Source: Sphingobacterium wenxiniae
GTDB lineage: Bacteria > Bacteroidota > Bacteroidia > Sphingobacteriales > Sphingobacteriaceae
Assembly (NCBI RefSeq): GCF_900116225.1
Contig: NZ_FOZZ01000006.1
Span: forward strand, 1 to 64,000
DNA length: 64,000 bases
Reading direction: 5' to 3'
The notes under the pieces are model-generated. The model did not search any database. It was given only the letters and a program-made list of their open reading frames with translations, and was not told the origin of the DNA. Position numbers and translations under genes: made by a program. This document shows positions 44,077 through 54,699 of this stretch, in pieces. Within the stretch, counting starts at the first letter, position 1, and each line of letters opens with the position of its first letter.

Positions 44077-47000
44077 ATGATAAAGAGATTTACAAAACCT
44101 TTCTTTATTGGTAAAAACGTTCGATTGGCATCTGTCTTGATGCTGGGTGTTATCGCTCATACAGAGTTGGCATTCGGTAGCGGATCGATCGCTTACGAAC
44201 ATGTATTTTACCAGCAAACAGTAACAGGCCGTGTTACCTCATCGACAGGTGCTGTAGCAGGTGTTACAGTAAGTGTAAAAGAAAATCCATTTGTATCGAC
44301 TTCTACCGACGATCAGGGAAACTTTACTATTTCTGCTAATCGCGGACAAACCTTAGTCTTTACTGCTGTAGGCTACAACCGTATAGAACAGGCTGTTACG
44401 GGTAACGTTCTTTCGGTTATTCTACAGGAAAGTGACCAATCTTTGGAAGAGGTTGTGGTCGTAGGTTATGGTGTGCAACGTAAGGAGAGCTTAACTGGTG
44501 CGATGCAGGTAGTAAAAGGCGATGAGTTGCGTGATATTACCAACCCATCTGTGGAGAACATGCTAAACGGTAAAGTTGCCGGAGCTTTTGTTTCTCCAGG
44601 TTCAGGACGTCCAGGTTCTGGCGGTGCGGTTGTTATCCGTGGGCAAGCGACCCTGAATGGTACAACAAGTCCATTGTGGGTTATTGATGGTGTTATCGTT
44701 GGATCGGGAGCAGGTGATCTGAATCCGGATGATATCGAGACGATGACTGTATTAAAAGATGCGGCTTCAACCGCTATCTACGGTTCACAAGGTGCAAATG
44801 GAGTAGTCGTTGTAACGACCAAAAGAGCCAAAGCTGGTGTTACCAATATCAACGTGTCTACACGGATGGGTTTCAATCAGTTGACAAACGGTAACCTGAA
44901 GGTGATGAACGGAGAAGAGCTGTATGATTATTATGCAGCCTTTGCCAATGCCAATGAAATTTCTTTTCCGCGTTGGAAACCAGAGTTGCGGAATAGCAAC
45001 TTCGACTGGTGGGATCTGGCTACACAAAGTGGATTTGTCCAGAACCACAATGTGTCCATTTCCAGCGGTACGGAAAAATTACGTTCTTTCTTGTCTGTAG
45101 GTATGTACGATGAGAAGGGAGCAGTCAAAGGTTATGATTACAGACGTTACAATGTACGATTGAATCAAGAATATAAACCCTTTGAATGGTTAACAATTAA
45201 GCCATCTATCGTAGGTGCACGTCGAGGTATTGAAGATCGTGAGTATTCGGTGACAGCGATGTATTCGAACCTTCCTTGGGATAGCCCGTTTGATCCTGAT
45301 GGTAATTTAGTAGGGCACCGTTCCAGTTCTTGGGTAAATAGTGCCAGTACAAATTACTTGTATGATTTGCAGTGGAATAAATCTGCCGCAACTAACTATG
45401 AATTGATGGGTAACTTGGATTTTGTGGTACAATTGACAGATTGGCTAACATTCAATTCCGTGAATAACTACCGTTATATTAACTACGGGAGTAGTGGGTA
45501 TACTGATCCACGTTCGAATGGTGGTTTAAGTGTTCAAGGACGTATTTCAGACTATCGCTCTGAAGTTGCCAGACGTTATACCAACCAAATGTTGACGGTG
45601 AATAAAACTTGGGGTGCGCATGCTTTATATGCTGTAGGAGGATATGAGTTTAATGATTATCAGTCTAAAAATCTTGATGTCTACGGTACAGGCTTTGTAC
45701 CAGGTTTTGAGATATTAGACGTGGTTGCCAAGCCTGAGCGTACAAAGGGAGGTATTAGTGAATGGGCTGTACAGTCCCTTCTATCTAAAGTAAACTATAC
45801 TTATGATAACCGCTATATGGTAGAAGCTTCCTTGCGTAGAGATGGTGCTTCAAACTTTGGCGATAATGCGAAGTATGGTAATTTCTTCTCTATCAGTGGA
45901 GGTTGGAATATCCATAACGAAAGCTGGTTCAAGGCTGACTATGTAGATGCCTTGAAACTTCGTGCGTCTTATGGTTCTTCTGGTAACAGACCAAGTTCGC
46001 TATATCCACAATATGACTTATATGCCATTTCAGCGGCGGCTAGTTATGACGGTGATCCCGGAGCATTAATTAGTCAAATTGGTAACAGAAATTTGACTTG
46101 GGAAAAAACGATGACTACAGGTATCGGGGTAGATGCTGCATTCTTGAATAACCGCATCCGCACTACAGTAGATTTCTATAGCAAAGATACTGATAACGTC
46201 CTATATCATGTGCCAATCAGTGGTCTGTCAGGAGTGACAAGAATCTGGCAGAACATTGGTGAAATGAATAACAAAGGAATTGAGGTCTCTATTGGAGGTG
46301 ATATCATTCGTACTAATGATTGGTTGTGGAGCTTAGATGTGAACTTAGGGCATAATGTGAATAAATTAACCAATTTGTTCCCAACACGGAATGCAGATGG
46401 TTCTTATTCGGTAAAACCTGTGTATATCGGTACGGGGATGAATATAGCGGGGTCTGCACAATATGTTTTAGAACCGGGTAGACCTGTCGATACATATTAC
46501 GTGAAAGAATGGGCAGGCGTAAACCCTGATAATGGAGCGCCAATGTGGTATAAAGTAGCGAGAGATGCCGATGGTAATGAAACCTCCCGCGAGACAACCT
46601 CTAAATATGCGGATGCTACATTCGAAAAATTAGGTCGTGCTGCACCTAAACTATTTGGTGGTTTTGCAACTGCATTACAGTATAAGCAATTTGATTTAGG
46701 TGCTACTTTTAGTTATTCTCTAGGAGGAAAATTGTACAACTACTCTCGTCAAGAGTATGATTCAGACGGTACATATACCGATAGAAACCAAATGAAGCTG
46801 ATGCCAGGATGGAGCCGTTGGGAAAAACCGGGTGACAATGCTACACATCCTATCGCCAAATACAACAACAAAGATCAAGGGAACTTAGCTTCTTCTCGTT
46901 ATATAGAGAAAAATGACTTCTTGAGATTGCGTTCTTTGAGTCTGGGATACAATCTGAAACTAAACCAATATGGCGTGAAAAATCTACGTGTATTTTTTAC

Positions 47001-47145
47001 CGGTGAAAATCTATGTGTAATCACCAACTATTCAGGGGTAGATCCAGAGATTCCGGCTAATGATGGGGCGGTTCTATTATCTACAGGGCCAGGAGTATAT
47101 CCGGCTACGCGTAAATATATGTTTGGCTTGAATGTTTCATTTTAA
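44077..47145 (+). CDS. SusC/RagA-type TonB-dependent outer-membrane transporter
   Basis: 1022 residues. A signal peptide (about 1-33) is followed by a carboxypeptidase-D-like domain (TVTGRVTSSTGAVAGVTVSVKENPF to about 115), the SusC signature EEVVVVGYG, the plug (MLNGKVAGAFVSPGSGRPGSG, IDGVIV, VLKDAASTAIYGSQGANGVVVVTTK) and a 22-strand barrel ending in YMFGLNVSF. There is no N-terminal STN signalling domain, so it is not of the anti-sigma-controlled transducer kind. It forms the transport pair with the SusD gene 15 bases downstream. No glycosidase or regulator is adjacent, so the substrate is open. Confidence 0.95.
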   Translation: MIKRFTKPFFIGKNVRLASVLMLGVIAHTELAFGSGSIAYEHVFYQQTVTGRVTSSTGAVAGVTVSVKENPFVSTSTDDQGNFTISANRGQTLVFTAVGYNRIEQAVTGNVLSVILQESDQSLEEVVVVGYGVQRKESLTGAMQVVKGDELRDITNPSVENMLNGKVAGAFVSPGSGRPGSGGAVVIRGQATLNGTTSPLWVIDGVIVGSGAGDLNPDDIETMTVLKDAASTAIYGSQGANGVVVVTTKRAKAGVTNINVSTRMGFNQLTNGNLKVMNGEELYDYYAAFANANEISFPRWKPELRNSNFDWWDLATQSGFVQNHNVSISSGTEKLRSFLSVGMYDEKGAVKGYDYRRYNVRLNQEYKPFEWLTIKPSIVGARRGIEDREYSVTAMYSNLPWDSPFDPDGNLVGHRSSSWVNSASTNYLYDLQWNKSAATNYELMGNLDFVVQLTDWLTFNSVNNYRYINYGSSGYTDPRSNGGLSVQGRISDYRSEVARRYTNQMLTVNKTWGAHALYAVGGYEFNDYQSKNLDVYGTGFVPGFEILDVVAKPERTKGGISEWAVQSLLSKVNYTYDNRYMVEASLRRDGASNFGDNAKYGNFFSISGGWNIHNESWFKADYVDALKLRASYGSSGNRPSSLYPQYDLYAISAAASYDGDPGALISQIGNRNLTWEKTMTTGIGVDAAFLNNRIRTTVDFYSKDTDNVLYHVPISGLSGVTRIWQNIGEMNNKGIEVSIGGDIIRTNDWLWSLDVNLGHNVNKLTNLFPTRNADGSYSVKPVYIGTGMNIAGSAQYVLEPGRPVDTYYVKEWAGVNPDNGAPMWYKVARDADGNETSRETTSKYADATFEKLGRAAPKLFGGFATALQYKQFDLGATFSYSLGGKLYNYSRQEYDSDGTYTDRNQMKLMPGWSRWEKPGDNATHPIAKYNNKDQGNLASSRYIEKNDFLRLRSLSLGYNLKLNQYGVKNLRVFFTGENLCVITNYSGVDPEIPANDGAVLLSTGPGVYPATRKYMFGLNVSF

Positions 47146-47160
47146 AACGAAGAAAACTAC

Positions 47161-48870
47161 ATGAAAAAGAAAATATTAATAGCATTACTGGCTTCGGCTA
47201 CTCTTGCTTCTTGTGATTTGGATCGTTTACCCTATGGATCAATGGATTCTGGAAGTATAACAAATGATCCAGCAAGCTCCTTAGATGCCTTGCTTAACGG
47301 GACTTATGCGCAATTGAAGGCATGGTCCGACCCTATGCACCGTGCGGGTGAATATGCAGGTGACAACATGATGATTCGTGGCTCGTCTACGGATGCTTTT
47401 TATGAATTTATCTCTTTCTCACGTTCTCCAAATAATTACCGTTTGGCTCAGTTTTGGGATTCTGGATATAAAGCTATTGCCCAAGCTTCTAACATCATCA
47501 AGATGGTGGAAGAAGGACAAAACGCCGAAATAGACAGTCAATTGGGTGAGTGTTATTATATCCGAGGAATGATGTACTTCTATCTGGTTCGTGCGTATGG
47601 ACGCCCATATTATCAAACTCCGGAGACAAATTTAGGGGTGCCTATCGTAAACGGTACACCGGAAGATGTCATCAATATGACGTTACCTGATCGAGCCACG
47701 GTAAAAGAGACCTATGAACAGGTTGTTGCAGATTTGAAAAAGGCGGAGGAATTGTTGGCTGGAACAAGTCATATTCGTGCGTCGAAAGGGGCTGCGCAGG
47801 CAATGTTATCCCGTGTATATCTATATATGAGCGGTACGTATGAATCTCCTAACCGGGAGTATGCGCAACTATCTGTAGATTATGCAAATAAAGTGATTAA
47901 CTCTGGAGAGTATGCTTTGCTACCTCGTGAACAATTTATGAAGTATAATACCTTAACGCCAGAAAACAATCCGGAAACCATCTTTGCAGTGAAACGTGTT
48001 GCAGCAGAGTTTTCTGGCTATGATCATTATTACGGTGTGGGAGGTATGTATGCAAACATTGGAGGCATGGGCTGGGGAGAGATGTATGCAAGTGCGAAAT
48101 ACATTGATTTGTTGAATGAAACAGGTCGTAATGACTGGCGTCCAGATAACTATAAAATAGTAGATGCGCGTGCCGCTTTTATCGAACCGACTTATTCTAA
48201 AAATGATGCGGGAGCATACACAGAAGTATTCCGTTTTATCAAAGAAGATGGGACAAATATTGTGAACTATGTTCAGGCTAATATCACACGTAGTGGCAGT
48301 ACAATCACCGCTAAGGATGGTGATGATACTTATACATTGACACCAGTAGATGTTGCGCAGGAAATCTATAGTATTCAATACAAAGATGGCAAGACCTATA
48401 CTGGGGTGGTTGATAATTTCATCTCCTTGAATCGTGTATATCCACAATTTTATATTACAAAATGTTCACGTGAAGGAGAAGATTCTCATCTGCATTCACC
48501 AATTATTAGTCGTTTGGGAGAAGTCTATTTGAATCGTGCTGAAGCTTATGCTAAATTAGGCGATTATCCGTCTGCTTTGAAAGATTTGAACGAAATCAGA
48601 ACGCGTTCTATCGTAAATGGTGCATACGCTTCTTTGGATGCATCTAATGCGGGAAGCCGAATTGATAAAGAACGTCAATTAGAATTGGCTTATCAAGCTG
48701 AGCGTAGTTATGACGTATTCCGTAACGGCAAAGCTTTAACCCGTCAATATCCGGGTCCGCACGCACAATTCGAAACGATTCCGGCTACGGATTATCGTGT
48801 GATATATTATATTCCACAAGATGCTATTAACTCATATCCGGGTACGTTAACCCAAAATCCAACAAATTAA
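47161..48870 (+). CDS. SusD/RagB-type substrate-binding lipoprotein
   Basis: 569 residues. The signal ends in ATLASC (lipobox Cys 19), giving a surface lipoprotein that caps the SusC barrel. Family features: SSLDALLNGTYAQLK, GECYYIRGMMYFYLVRAYGRPYY, the TPR-like helices KAEELLAG and AAQAMLSRVYLYM, GEVYLNRAEAYAKLGDYPSALKDLNEIRTRS, and the terminal IPQDAINSYPGTLTQNPTN. It is the second gene of the susCD operon, ended by the terminator at 48916. Confidence 0.95.
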   Translation: MKKKILIALLASATLASCDLDRLPYGSMDSGSITNDPASSLDALLNGTYAQLKAWSDPMHRAGEYAGDNMMIRGSSTDAFYEFISFSRSPNNYRLAQFWDSGYKAIAQASNIIKMVEEGQNAEIDSQLGECYYIRGMMYFYLVRAYGRPYYQTPETNLGVPIVNGTPEDVINMTLPDRATVKETYEQVVADLKKAEELLAGTSHIRASKGAAQAMLSRVYLYMSGTYESPNREYAQLSVDYANKVINSGEYALLPREQFMKYNTLTPENNPETIFAVKRVAAEFSGYDHYYGVGGMYANIGGMGWGEMYASAKYIDLLNETGRNDWRPDNYKIVDARAAFIEPTYSKNDAGAYTEVFRFIKEDGTNIVNYVQANITRSGSTITAKDGDDTYTLTPVDVAQEIYSIQYKDGKTYTGVVDNFISLNRVYPQFYITKCSREGEDSHLHSPIISRLGEVYLNRAEAYAKLGDYPSALKDLNEIRTRSIVNGAYASLDASNAGSRIDKERQLELAYQAERSYDVFRNGKALTRQYPGPHAQFETIPATDYRVIYYIPQDAINSYPGTLTQNPTN

Positions 48871-48915
48871 AGAATAAACGTATCTTTTCGGGGAAATGAT
48901 TTTCCGAAAAATTCT

Positions 48916-48950
48916 AAAATGGCTTTGCAACATCGCAAAGCCATTTTTGT
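48916..48950 (+). terminator. Terminator of the susCD operon
   Basis: AAAATGGCTTTGC (48916-48928) pairs with GCAAAGCCATTTT (48935-48947), followed by T and G. Just downstream TAACTTTG (48982-48989) is a -7 candidate for der, without a clear -33. Confidence 0.9.
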
Positions 48951-49052
48951 TGATAGACCTGCATAATCCTTTAATTTATTGTAACTTTGTAACCTTAGTA
49001 AAAAAAGCATAATTTTAAAGTTGCCGTGAGGTAACAGATATATCAAATATAT

Positions 49053-50357
49053 ATGGCAAATATTGTTGCAATTGTTGGTCGGCCGAATGTAGGCAAATCA
49101 ACCTTATTTAATCGATTGACAGAGAGTAGAAAGGCCATTGTCGATGACTTTAGCGGTGTAACCCGCGACCGTCACTACGAAACGGCCGAGTGGATAGGAA
49201 AGAAATTTACAGTAATCGATACCGGTGGTTTTGTGCATGGATCGGATGATGTCTTCGAGGAGGCTATCCGAGATCAGGTACATATTGCTATTGATGAGGC
49301 ATCGGTTATTATTTTTATGGTGGATGTAACTACCGGTATTACAGATTTGGACGATGAAATCGCTGATATGTTGCGCCGTACGTCCAAACCGGTATATGTT
49401 GTGGCGAATAAAGTTGACCATGCTAAGTTGCACCATGATTCGGCGGAATTCTATGCTTTTGGTCTTGGAGAAATCTATAATGTATCTTCAGCTACAGGAT
49501 CTGGTACAGGTGAGTTATTGGATGCTGTGGTATCTCATTTCCCGGCACAGGAAGAGGAAGAGGAGGACAGCTTGCCAAGGATTACCATTGTTGGACGGCC
49601 GAATGTCGGCAAGTCTTCTTTGACCAATGCGCTGCTTGGGGTAGATAGAAATATTGTGACTGATATTGCCGGAACAACACGTGATTCTATTCGCATTCAT
49701 TATAATCAATTTGGGCATGAATTCCTATTGGTCGATACGGCAGGACTTCGTCGCAAAAACCGTGTAAATGAAGATATTGAATTTTATTCTGTCATGCGTA
49801 CAATCAAGGCGCTGGAAGATTCTGATGTCATCATCTTGATGTTGGATGCCAAAGATGGTATTGAGTCACAGGATATCAACATCTTTCACTTGGCGGAGAA
49901 AAATAAAAAAGGTATTGTCGTGGTTGTCAATAAATGGGATACTATAGAAAAAGACAATAAGACGATGAAGGAGTTCGAAACCCGTATCAAGGAAAAGATA
50001 GCTCCTTTCACGGATGTGCCGCTTATTTTTACTTCCGTTACGGAAAAACAGCGTATTTTTAAGGTGGTAGAAACTGCGATGGAAGTTTATGAGAATAAAA
50101 CGAAAAAAATCCCGACATCGAAGTTAAATGAGGTGATGCTCGATATTATCGAAAACTATCCGCCACCATCGACTAAAGGAAAGTATATCAAGATTAAATA
50201 TGTTACCCAGATTCAGGGGAGATCCCCGATGTTTGCATTCTTCTGTAACCTTCCGCAATATATCAAAGACCCTTACAAGCGATTTATAGAGAACAAATTA
50301 CGCGATAATTTCGACTTCAAGGGGGTACCTATCCAAATATTTTTTAGACAAAAATAA
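49053..50357 (+). CDS. der: Ribosome biogenesis GTPase Der (EngA)
   Basis: 434 residues. It has two consecutive GTPase domains, each with GRPNVGKST or GRPNVGKSS (about residues 9-17 and 181-189), switch DTGGF and DTAGLR, and NKVD and NKWD. A KH-like C-terminal domain follows ([27 protein letters not shown]). It is needed for 50S subunit assembly. cysS begins 22 bases after its stop. Confidence 0.97.
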   Translation: MANIVAIVGRPNVGKSTLFNRLTESRKAIVDDFSGVTRDRHYETAEWIGKKFTVIDTGGFVHGSDDVFEEAIRDQVHIAIDEASVIIFMVDVTTGITDLDDEIADMLRRTSKPVYVVANKVDHAKLHHDSAEFYAFGLGEIYNVSSATGSGTGELLDAVVSHFPAQEEEEEDSLPRITIVGRPNVGKSSLTNALLGVDRNIVTDIAGTTRDSIRIHYNQFGHEFLLVDTAGLRRKNRVNEDIEFYSVMRTIKALEDSDVIILMLDAKDGIESQDINIFHLAEKNKKGIVVVVNKWDTIEKDNKTMKEFETRIKEKIAPFTDVPLIFTSVTEKQRIFKVVETAMEVYENKTKKIPTSKLNEVMLDIIENYPPPSTKGKYIKIKYVTQIQGRSPMFAFFCNLPQYIKDPYKRFIENKLRDNFDFKGVPIQIFFRQK

Positions 50358-50378
50358 TAATCGGCTATTCAAGATTTT

Positions 50379-51848
50379 ATGAGCAGTAACCTGGTTCTTT
50401 ACAATACTTTAACAAGGACAAAAGAAAAGTTTGACCCTTTGAATCCACCTTTTGTGGGCATGTACGTATGCGGCCCTACGGTCTATAGCGATGTGCATTT
50501 AGGAAACTGTCGTACTTTTGTTTCTTTCGACTTGATTTTCCGCTATTTGTTGCATTTAGGCTATAAAGTGCGCTATGTGCGTAATATCACGGATGCCGGG
50601 CATTTGGAAGGGGACCGCGATGAGGGGGATGATAAGTTTGCAAAGAAAGCCCGTCTGGAACAGGTAGAACCCATGGAAATTGTGCAAAGATATACTATCG
50701 GTTTTCACGATGTGCTTCGGTTGTTCAATACTTTGCCACCGAGCATTGAGCCGACGGCAACGGGACATATCTCCGAGCAGATTGAGATGGTGAAGCAGAT
50801 CATTGATAACGGTTATGCTTATGAAGTGAACGGAACAGTCTACTTTGATGTAGAGAAATATGTCAAAGAGCACGATTATACGATGCTGACCAACCGCAAA
50901 CTGGAAGATATGCTCAATAACACTCGCGAATTGGGTGGACAGGACGAGAAACGTGGACGTTTAGATTTTGCTTTATGGATAAAAGCAAAACCTGAACATA
51001 TTATGCGTTGGCCGGCTCCTTGGAGTGTTGGTTTTCCAGGTTGGCATATCGAGTGTTCCGCAATGAGCAGCAAATATTTAGGGGCAGAATTTGATATTCA
51101 TGGCGGGGGAATGGATTTGGCGGCAACGCACCATACCAACGAGATTGCCCAGTCGCAAGCTTGCCATCATGTGCAACCCGCTAAGTATTGGATGCATACG
51201 AATATGTTGACAGTCAACGGTGCGCGTATGTCTAAATCTGCCGGCAATGGGTTTTTACCGCACGAGCTTTTCACGGGAAACCATCCTTTGTTAAAACGTG
51301 GTTACTCTCCAATGGCCGTACGTTTCTTCATGATGCAGGCCCACTACCGCAGTACATTGGACTTTTCCAATGAAGCGTTGGAAGCTGCGGATAAAGGTTA
51401 CAAAAGGCTGATGGCTGCCATTGCGCTTTTGGACAAAATACAGCCTTCTTCTAAAACATCGGACTTTGATTTGCAGGCTGTCCGTGAGCGTTCGTATGCT
51501 GCAATGAACGATGATTTCAATAGCCCTGTGCTGATTGCCGAATTATTCGAAGTTGTGCGTTTTATTAACGCAACTTACGATGGCAAAGCCACGATGGATG
51601 CTGCTACTTTAGAAGGTATACGCAAATATCTACAGGTTTTTGTACAGGATATTCTTGGCCTTCGCGACGATACAGCTGGAGCGGATGGTGATAATATGGA
51701 CGATCTAATGCAGATTATCATCAAAATACGCAACGAAGCTAAGAAAAATAAAGACTTTACGACCTCTGATCGTATCCGTGAAGAGCTTGCTGCTATTGGG
51801 GTACAACTGAAAGATAGCAAGGACGGCACACTTTGGAATAAGATTTGA
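50379..51848 (+). CDS. cysS: Cysteinyl-tRNA synthetase
   Basis: 489 residues. Class I synthetase: MYVCGPTVYSDVHLGN (zinc-ligand cysteine and HIGH-like signature), the further zinc-site segment WHIECSAMSSKYLG, HHTNEIAQSQA, and the KMSKS-type loop in ARMSKSAGN. A DALR-like helical anticodon-binding region occupies the last 120 residues. It follows der closely and is probably co-transcribed. Confidence 0.97.
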   Translation: MSSNLVLYNTLTRTKEKFDPLNPPFVGMYVCGPTVYSDVHLGNCRTFVSFDLIFRYLLHLGYKVRYVRNITDAGHLEGDRDEGDDKFAKKARLEQVEPMEIVQRYTIGFHDVLRLFNTLPPSIEPTATGHISEQIEMVKQIIDNGYAYEVNGTVYFDVEKYVKEHDYTMLTNRKLEDMLNNTRELGGQDEKRGRLDFALWIKAKPEHIMRWPAPWSVGFPGWHIECSAMSSKYLGAEFDIHGGGMDLAATHHTNEIAQSQACHHVQPAKYWMHTNMLTVNGARMSKSAGNGFLPHELFTGNHPLLKRGYSPMAVRFFMMQAHYRSTLDFSNEALEAADKGYKRLMAAIALLDKIQPSSKTSDFDLQAVRERSYAAMNDDFNSPVLIAELFEVVRFINATYDGKATMDAATLEGIRKYLQVFVQDILGLRDDTAGADGDNMDDLMQIIIKIRNEAKKNKDFTTSDRIREELAAIGVQLKDSKDGTLWNKI

Positions 51849-51872
51849 TTAGTAAGAGGCAAAGTAATCTGA

Positions 51873-52739
51873 ATGAAGTTTAAAAAAATCTATACGGTAG
51901 TTGCGGTGGCTTTATGTGCCTCTACGCTGACCGTGAAGGCACAACTCCCTGATAAGGTAGGAAGCGTGATATCAGCGGATAGGGCCGCGGGAAGTATTTC
52001 TAAAAATAGTGGGCCGCATCAGGCGCTAACCTCTATCGTGGATAAGGAATCGACATTGTACGTTCCATCTCCTGTCAACGCCTTGAATTACCTGAACAAC
52101 CGTCCGAATATTCCCGATGTGATGTCGTGGGAGCCAAATTTTGCTTTGGTGTCTAAAAGTCTGGATTGGGGCGTAACTTCCGGCTCTGTACAGTTTCAAA
52201 AGGTAGGTTCTATTAAGCGTTATGGACAATACCTAACTGTTTGGCGTAGGGATAAGAAAGGGAATTGGAAAGTGCATCTGCGGGCGGAAGTAGAGAATTA
52301 TGGTAAAGGGAAAAAGTCAGATTTGGTTTATCACGAACCTGATGACTCTTGGTATCTGAAACACCGTTCGAAAGTACGTTTGCAGCAAAGGGAAGAAGTG
52401 GTGCTACAAAGTGATGAGCTCTTTTCAACTATCCTGAAGGCAAACAATGATGCAGCTTTTAAAGAGTTTCTTGCAGAAGATGTTCGCTACTATTATCCTT
52501 GGGAAGAGGAAATGGAAGGGAAAAAGACAGTGATGGCCTTCATGAAAAAGAAAGGTATTGAAATTACTACTGAACCAGCTAACGTTGGGAGGGCTTATAG
52601 CGGAGAATATGCTTACACTTCCGGTACAGCTACCGTACGCACAAAAGAGAAAGTGGTTAAGTTCAATTATGTAAGAATATGGCAGCTCAATGAAGATTAT
52701 CAATGGCGCGTGATGATCGAAATGATGTTTGAGCGTTAA
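51873..52739 (+). CDS. Exported SnoaL/DUF4440-like protein of unknown function
   Basis: 288 residues with a signal peptide (MKFKKIYTVVAVALCASTLTVKA). Two NTF2-like halves can be seen: about 40-150 (SAD..AGSISKNSGPHQAL, then YGQYLTVWRRDKKGNWKVHLRAEV) and 170-288 (FSTILKANNDAAFKEFLAEDVRYYYP, then NYVRIWQLNEDYQWRVMIEMMF). This is the pattern of the SnoaL/DUF4440 superfamily, which includes small-ligand binders and isomerases. No catalytic residues can be assigned. It follows cysS by 24 bases. Confidence 0.65.
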   Translation: MKFKKIYTVVAVALCASTLTVKAQLPDKVGSVISADRAAGSISKNSGPHQALTSIVDKESTLYVPSPVNALNYLNNRPNIPDVMSWEPNFALVSKSLDWGVTSGSVQFQKVGSIKRYGQYLTVWRRDKKGNWKVHLRAEVENYGKGKKSDLVYHEPDDSWYLKHRSKVRLQQREEVVLQSDELFSTILKANNDAAFKEFLAEDVRYYYPWEEEMEGKKTVMAFMKKKGIEITTEPANVGRAYSGEYAYTSGTATVRTKEKVVKFNYVRIWQLNEDYQWRVMIEMMFER

Positions 52740-52746
52740 TAATATT

Positions 52747-52778
52747 AAAAAAAGGCAATCGATTCGATTGCCTTTTTT
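52747..52778 (+). terminator. Terminator after the der-cysS gene group
   Basis: GGCAATCG (52754-52761) pairs with CGATTGCC (52765-52772), with seven As before and six Ts after. Confidence 0.9.
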
Positions 52779-52791
52779 AATGATGATAGGA

Positions 52792-52822
52792 GACTTCTGA
52801 AGTTTTTAAAACTTCGGAAGTC
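52792..52822 (-). terminator. Terminator-like hairpin after the surA-like gene
   Basis: GACTTC-T-GAAGTTTT (52792-52806) is complementary to AAAACTTC-G-GAAGTC (52808-52822) with one G-U pair. It lies 8 bases after the stop of the minus-strand chaperone gene. Confidence 0.75.
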
Positions 52823-52830
52823 TAATGCTT

Positions 52831-54198
52831 TTATTTCGTTTGCGCCAATTGCTCAACACTAATCCAAGGTTTTAGCTCATCGCATTTGAGAAAATCTGGA
52901 TTGATATCGATGAATGTATTTTCCTTACGGTCTTGGAACCATTCACTCAATTTACGGTTCACCTTGTCCTGTCGGGCAGCTTCCTGTATTTTAGCAAAAT
53001 CCTGATCTAGATTTGCTTTATGTGGAGCGATGCGGGACTTTAAGAATACAAATTTATAAACAGGTCTTCCCATTCTATCCTTGGAAACGAATGATTTAGA
53101 GTATTGTCCAACTTCCAACGGATCGATAGCTGTAAAGGTTTCCCTATCCAATTGGTCTACCGGAATTAAGCTGGAACGATCTTCTTGATTGGTCAACATA
53201 CCTCCGGTATATTTGGATTCGTCACTATCCGAATAAATAGAGGCCGCCGTGTTGAAGGTCATTTTTCCCTGCGTGACTTTGTCGTAAATACTGTCAATCT
53301 TTGCTTTGGTACGATTCAAGCTGGCATCCGTAGGTTTCGGGATAACAACGATATAGCGCACATTAACTTCTTCGCCGCGGCGTTGGAGTACCTGTAAAAT
53401 ATGAAAACCAAATTGGGTCTCGAACACAGGGGATACTTCACCTTCTTTTAGTTTAAAAGCCATAGCCGAAAATTCCTTTGCCCAATAATCTCTGGTTTGG
53501 AAGCCTGATTCACCTCCAAATGGAGCCGCGCCATCTTCTGAATATAAGCGAGCAATTGTTGCAAAGTCTGAACCGTTTAAGACCTGCTGTCTGTAACCCT
53601 CTACTCTCTTGCGATAAATATCCTTTTCTTCCTTCGTCAGAACAGGGTTAATCACGATTTCACCGATTTCCACTTCCGTGTTAAAGTAAGGCAAGCTATC
53701 TTGGTTAAGTGCATCGAAATAACGCTTTACCTCCTGTGGTGTTACATCGATTGCTGATACGATATTGCCACGCATTTTCCGAGCCTTAAGCTGTTCATGT
53801 ACGTTGCTACGCATTTCTTCTTTATATTGCAGTAAAGAACGGTTCAAGAATTCTTCCAAACGCTCCTTCCCTCCGGCCTGGCGTACCATCATCTGCATAC
53901 GTCCGTTGAGTTCGTCGTCCACTTCTGCTTCCGATACTTCCACGGAGTCGATAACCGCCTGCTGCGAGAGCAATTTTTGTGTGAGCAATTGCTGAAGAAT
54001 GACACATTTCATATTCTCGTCGGGTTTCATACCCTGCGCTAGGCTTTGTGCATATTCCATTTCCAGATCGGACTGCAAAATAATGCTTGAGCCCACAGTA
54101 GCTGCAACCCTATCAATCAATTTGTTTTGCGCCAAAATATTTTGTGTCGTTAAGACGCTGATAAACAGTATGAATAAACTGATGTATTTCTTCATCAT
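52831..54198 (-). CDS. surA: SurA-like periplasmic peptidyl-prolyl isomerase
   Basis: 455 residues from the double ATG at 54198/54195. The signal peptide is MMKKYISLFILFISVLTTQNILAQ; a longer frame to 54258 would bury it. A SurA_N-type chaperone region (RVAATVGSSIILQSDLEMEY, about 30-170) precedes two parvulin domains: about 190-290 (ATIARLYSEDGAAPFGGESG, FETQFGFHILQV) and about 300-410 (AASIYSDSDESKYTGGML). It should escort outer-membrane proteins through the periplasm. A hairpin TTCTTGCT/AGCAAGAA (54222-54245) lies in the leader. Confidence 0.88.
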   Translation of the reverse strand: MMKKYISLFILFISVLTTQNILAQNKLIDRVAATVGSSIILQSDLEMEYAQSLAQGMKPDENMKCVILQQLLTQKLLSQQAVIDSVEVSEAEVDDELNGRMQMMVRQAGGKERLEEFLNRSLLQYKEEMRSNVHEQLKARKMRGNIVSAIDVTPQEVKRYFDALNQDSLPYFNTEVEIGEIVINPVLTKEEKDIYRKRVEGYRQQVLNGSDFATIARLYSEDGAAPFGGESGFQTRDYWAKEFSAMAFKLKEGEVSPVFETQFGFHILQVLQRRGEEVNVRYIVVIPKPTDASLNRTKAKIDSIYDKVTQGKMTFNTAASIYSDSDESKYTGGMLTNQEDRSSLIPVDQLDRETFTAIDPLEVGQYSKSFVSKDRMGRPVYKFVFLKSRIAPHKANLDQDFAKIQEAARQDKVNRKLSEWFQDRKENTFIDINPDFLKCDELKPWISVEQLAQTK

Positions 54199-54478
54199 AA
54201 ATGTGTTTCTCTCTTTTAATCTTCTTGCTCGTTTTGAAGCAAGAAACATACTTTTCAAAGTTACTAAATCTTGCGCGCTAAGCTATCAAAATTCCTGAAA
54301 TTATATTTTTTATTAACCATATTTAACAGGCATTCGGTTTAACAAATTAATGTCACTCTTTCAGGGTTTCTGTTGTAATTTATCAGAGTCTTAAATAATT
54401 TCACCACTTCGTGGTTTAGCTTTAGGCATGAAAGACTGATGTTATTATAGACAAAGTTAAGTTAATGACTCTCGTTGT
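54199..54478. other. Leader and promoter region of the surA-like gene
   Basis: It holds the leader hairpin TTCTTGCT/AGCAAGAA (54222-54245) and, on the minus strand, TAACTTTG (54263-54256), a good -7 box with TTTG 23 bases away (54290-54287), longer than the usual spacer. Further right is AT-rich sequence with the small dyad ACCAC/GTGGT near 54411. No gene seen. Confidence 0.4.
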
Positions 54479-54640
54479 CGTCATTGTGAGGAACGAACCC
54501 CTTACTGTCCTTAGACTTCCGAAGGGCGTCTAAGGACTTTACTATGATGGTAGTCTCAGACTACCTGTTATTTATTCCATCCGTAGTGCGCTTCGCTCAA
54601 CACTACGGATAGTAAGGGAGTGTTGTTTGCGAGTAGTGAG
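54479..54640. repeat. Composite palindromic element, copy 2
   Basis: CGTCATTGTGAG (54479-54490) matches the repeats at 28573 and 59341. Then come GTCCTTAGAC/GTCTAAGGAC (54507-54516 and 54528-54537), GGTAGTCT-C-AGACTACC (54549-54565) and ATCCGTAGTG/CACTACGGAT (54579-54588 and 54601-54610) around the loop CGCTTCGCTCAA. The last two parallel the element at 25598-25656. Confidence 0.7.
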
Positions 54641-54699
54641 CGGAGGGGAATTTTCGAAAAAATACTTATCTTGTATCCCCACAAGAAAAATAAAATGAT

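Noticed and set aside
44077-48870. Complete polysaccharide utilisation locus
   Set aside because: Only the SusC/SusD pair is present; no glycosidase, sensor or sigma/anti-sigma genes are adjacent, so calling it a PUL would go beyond the evidence.
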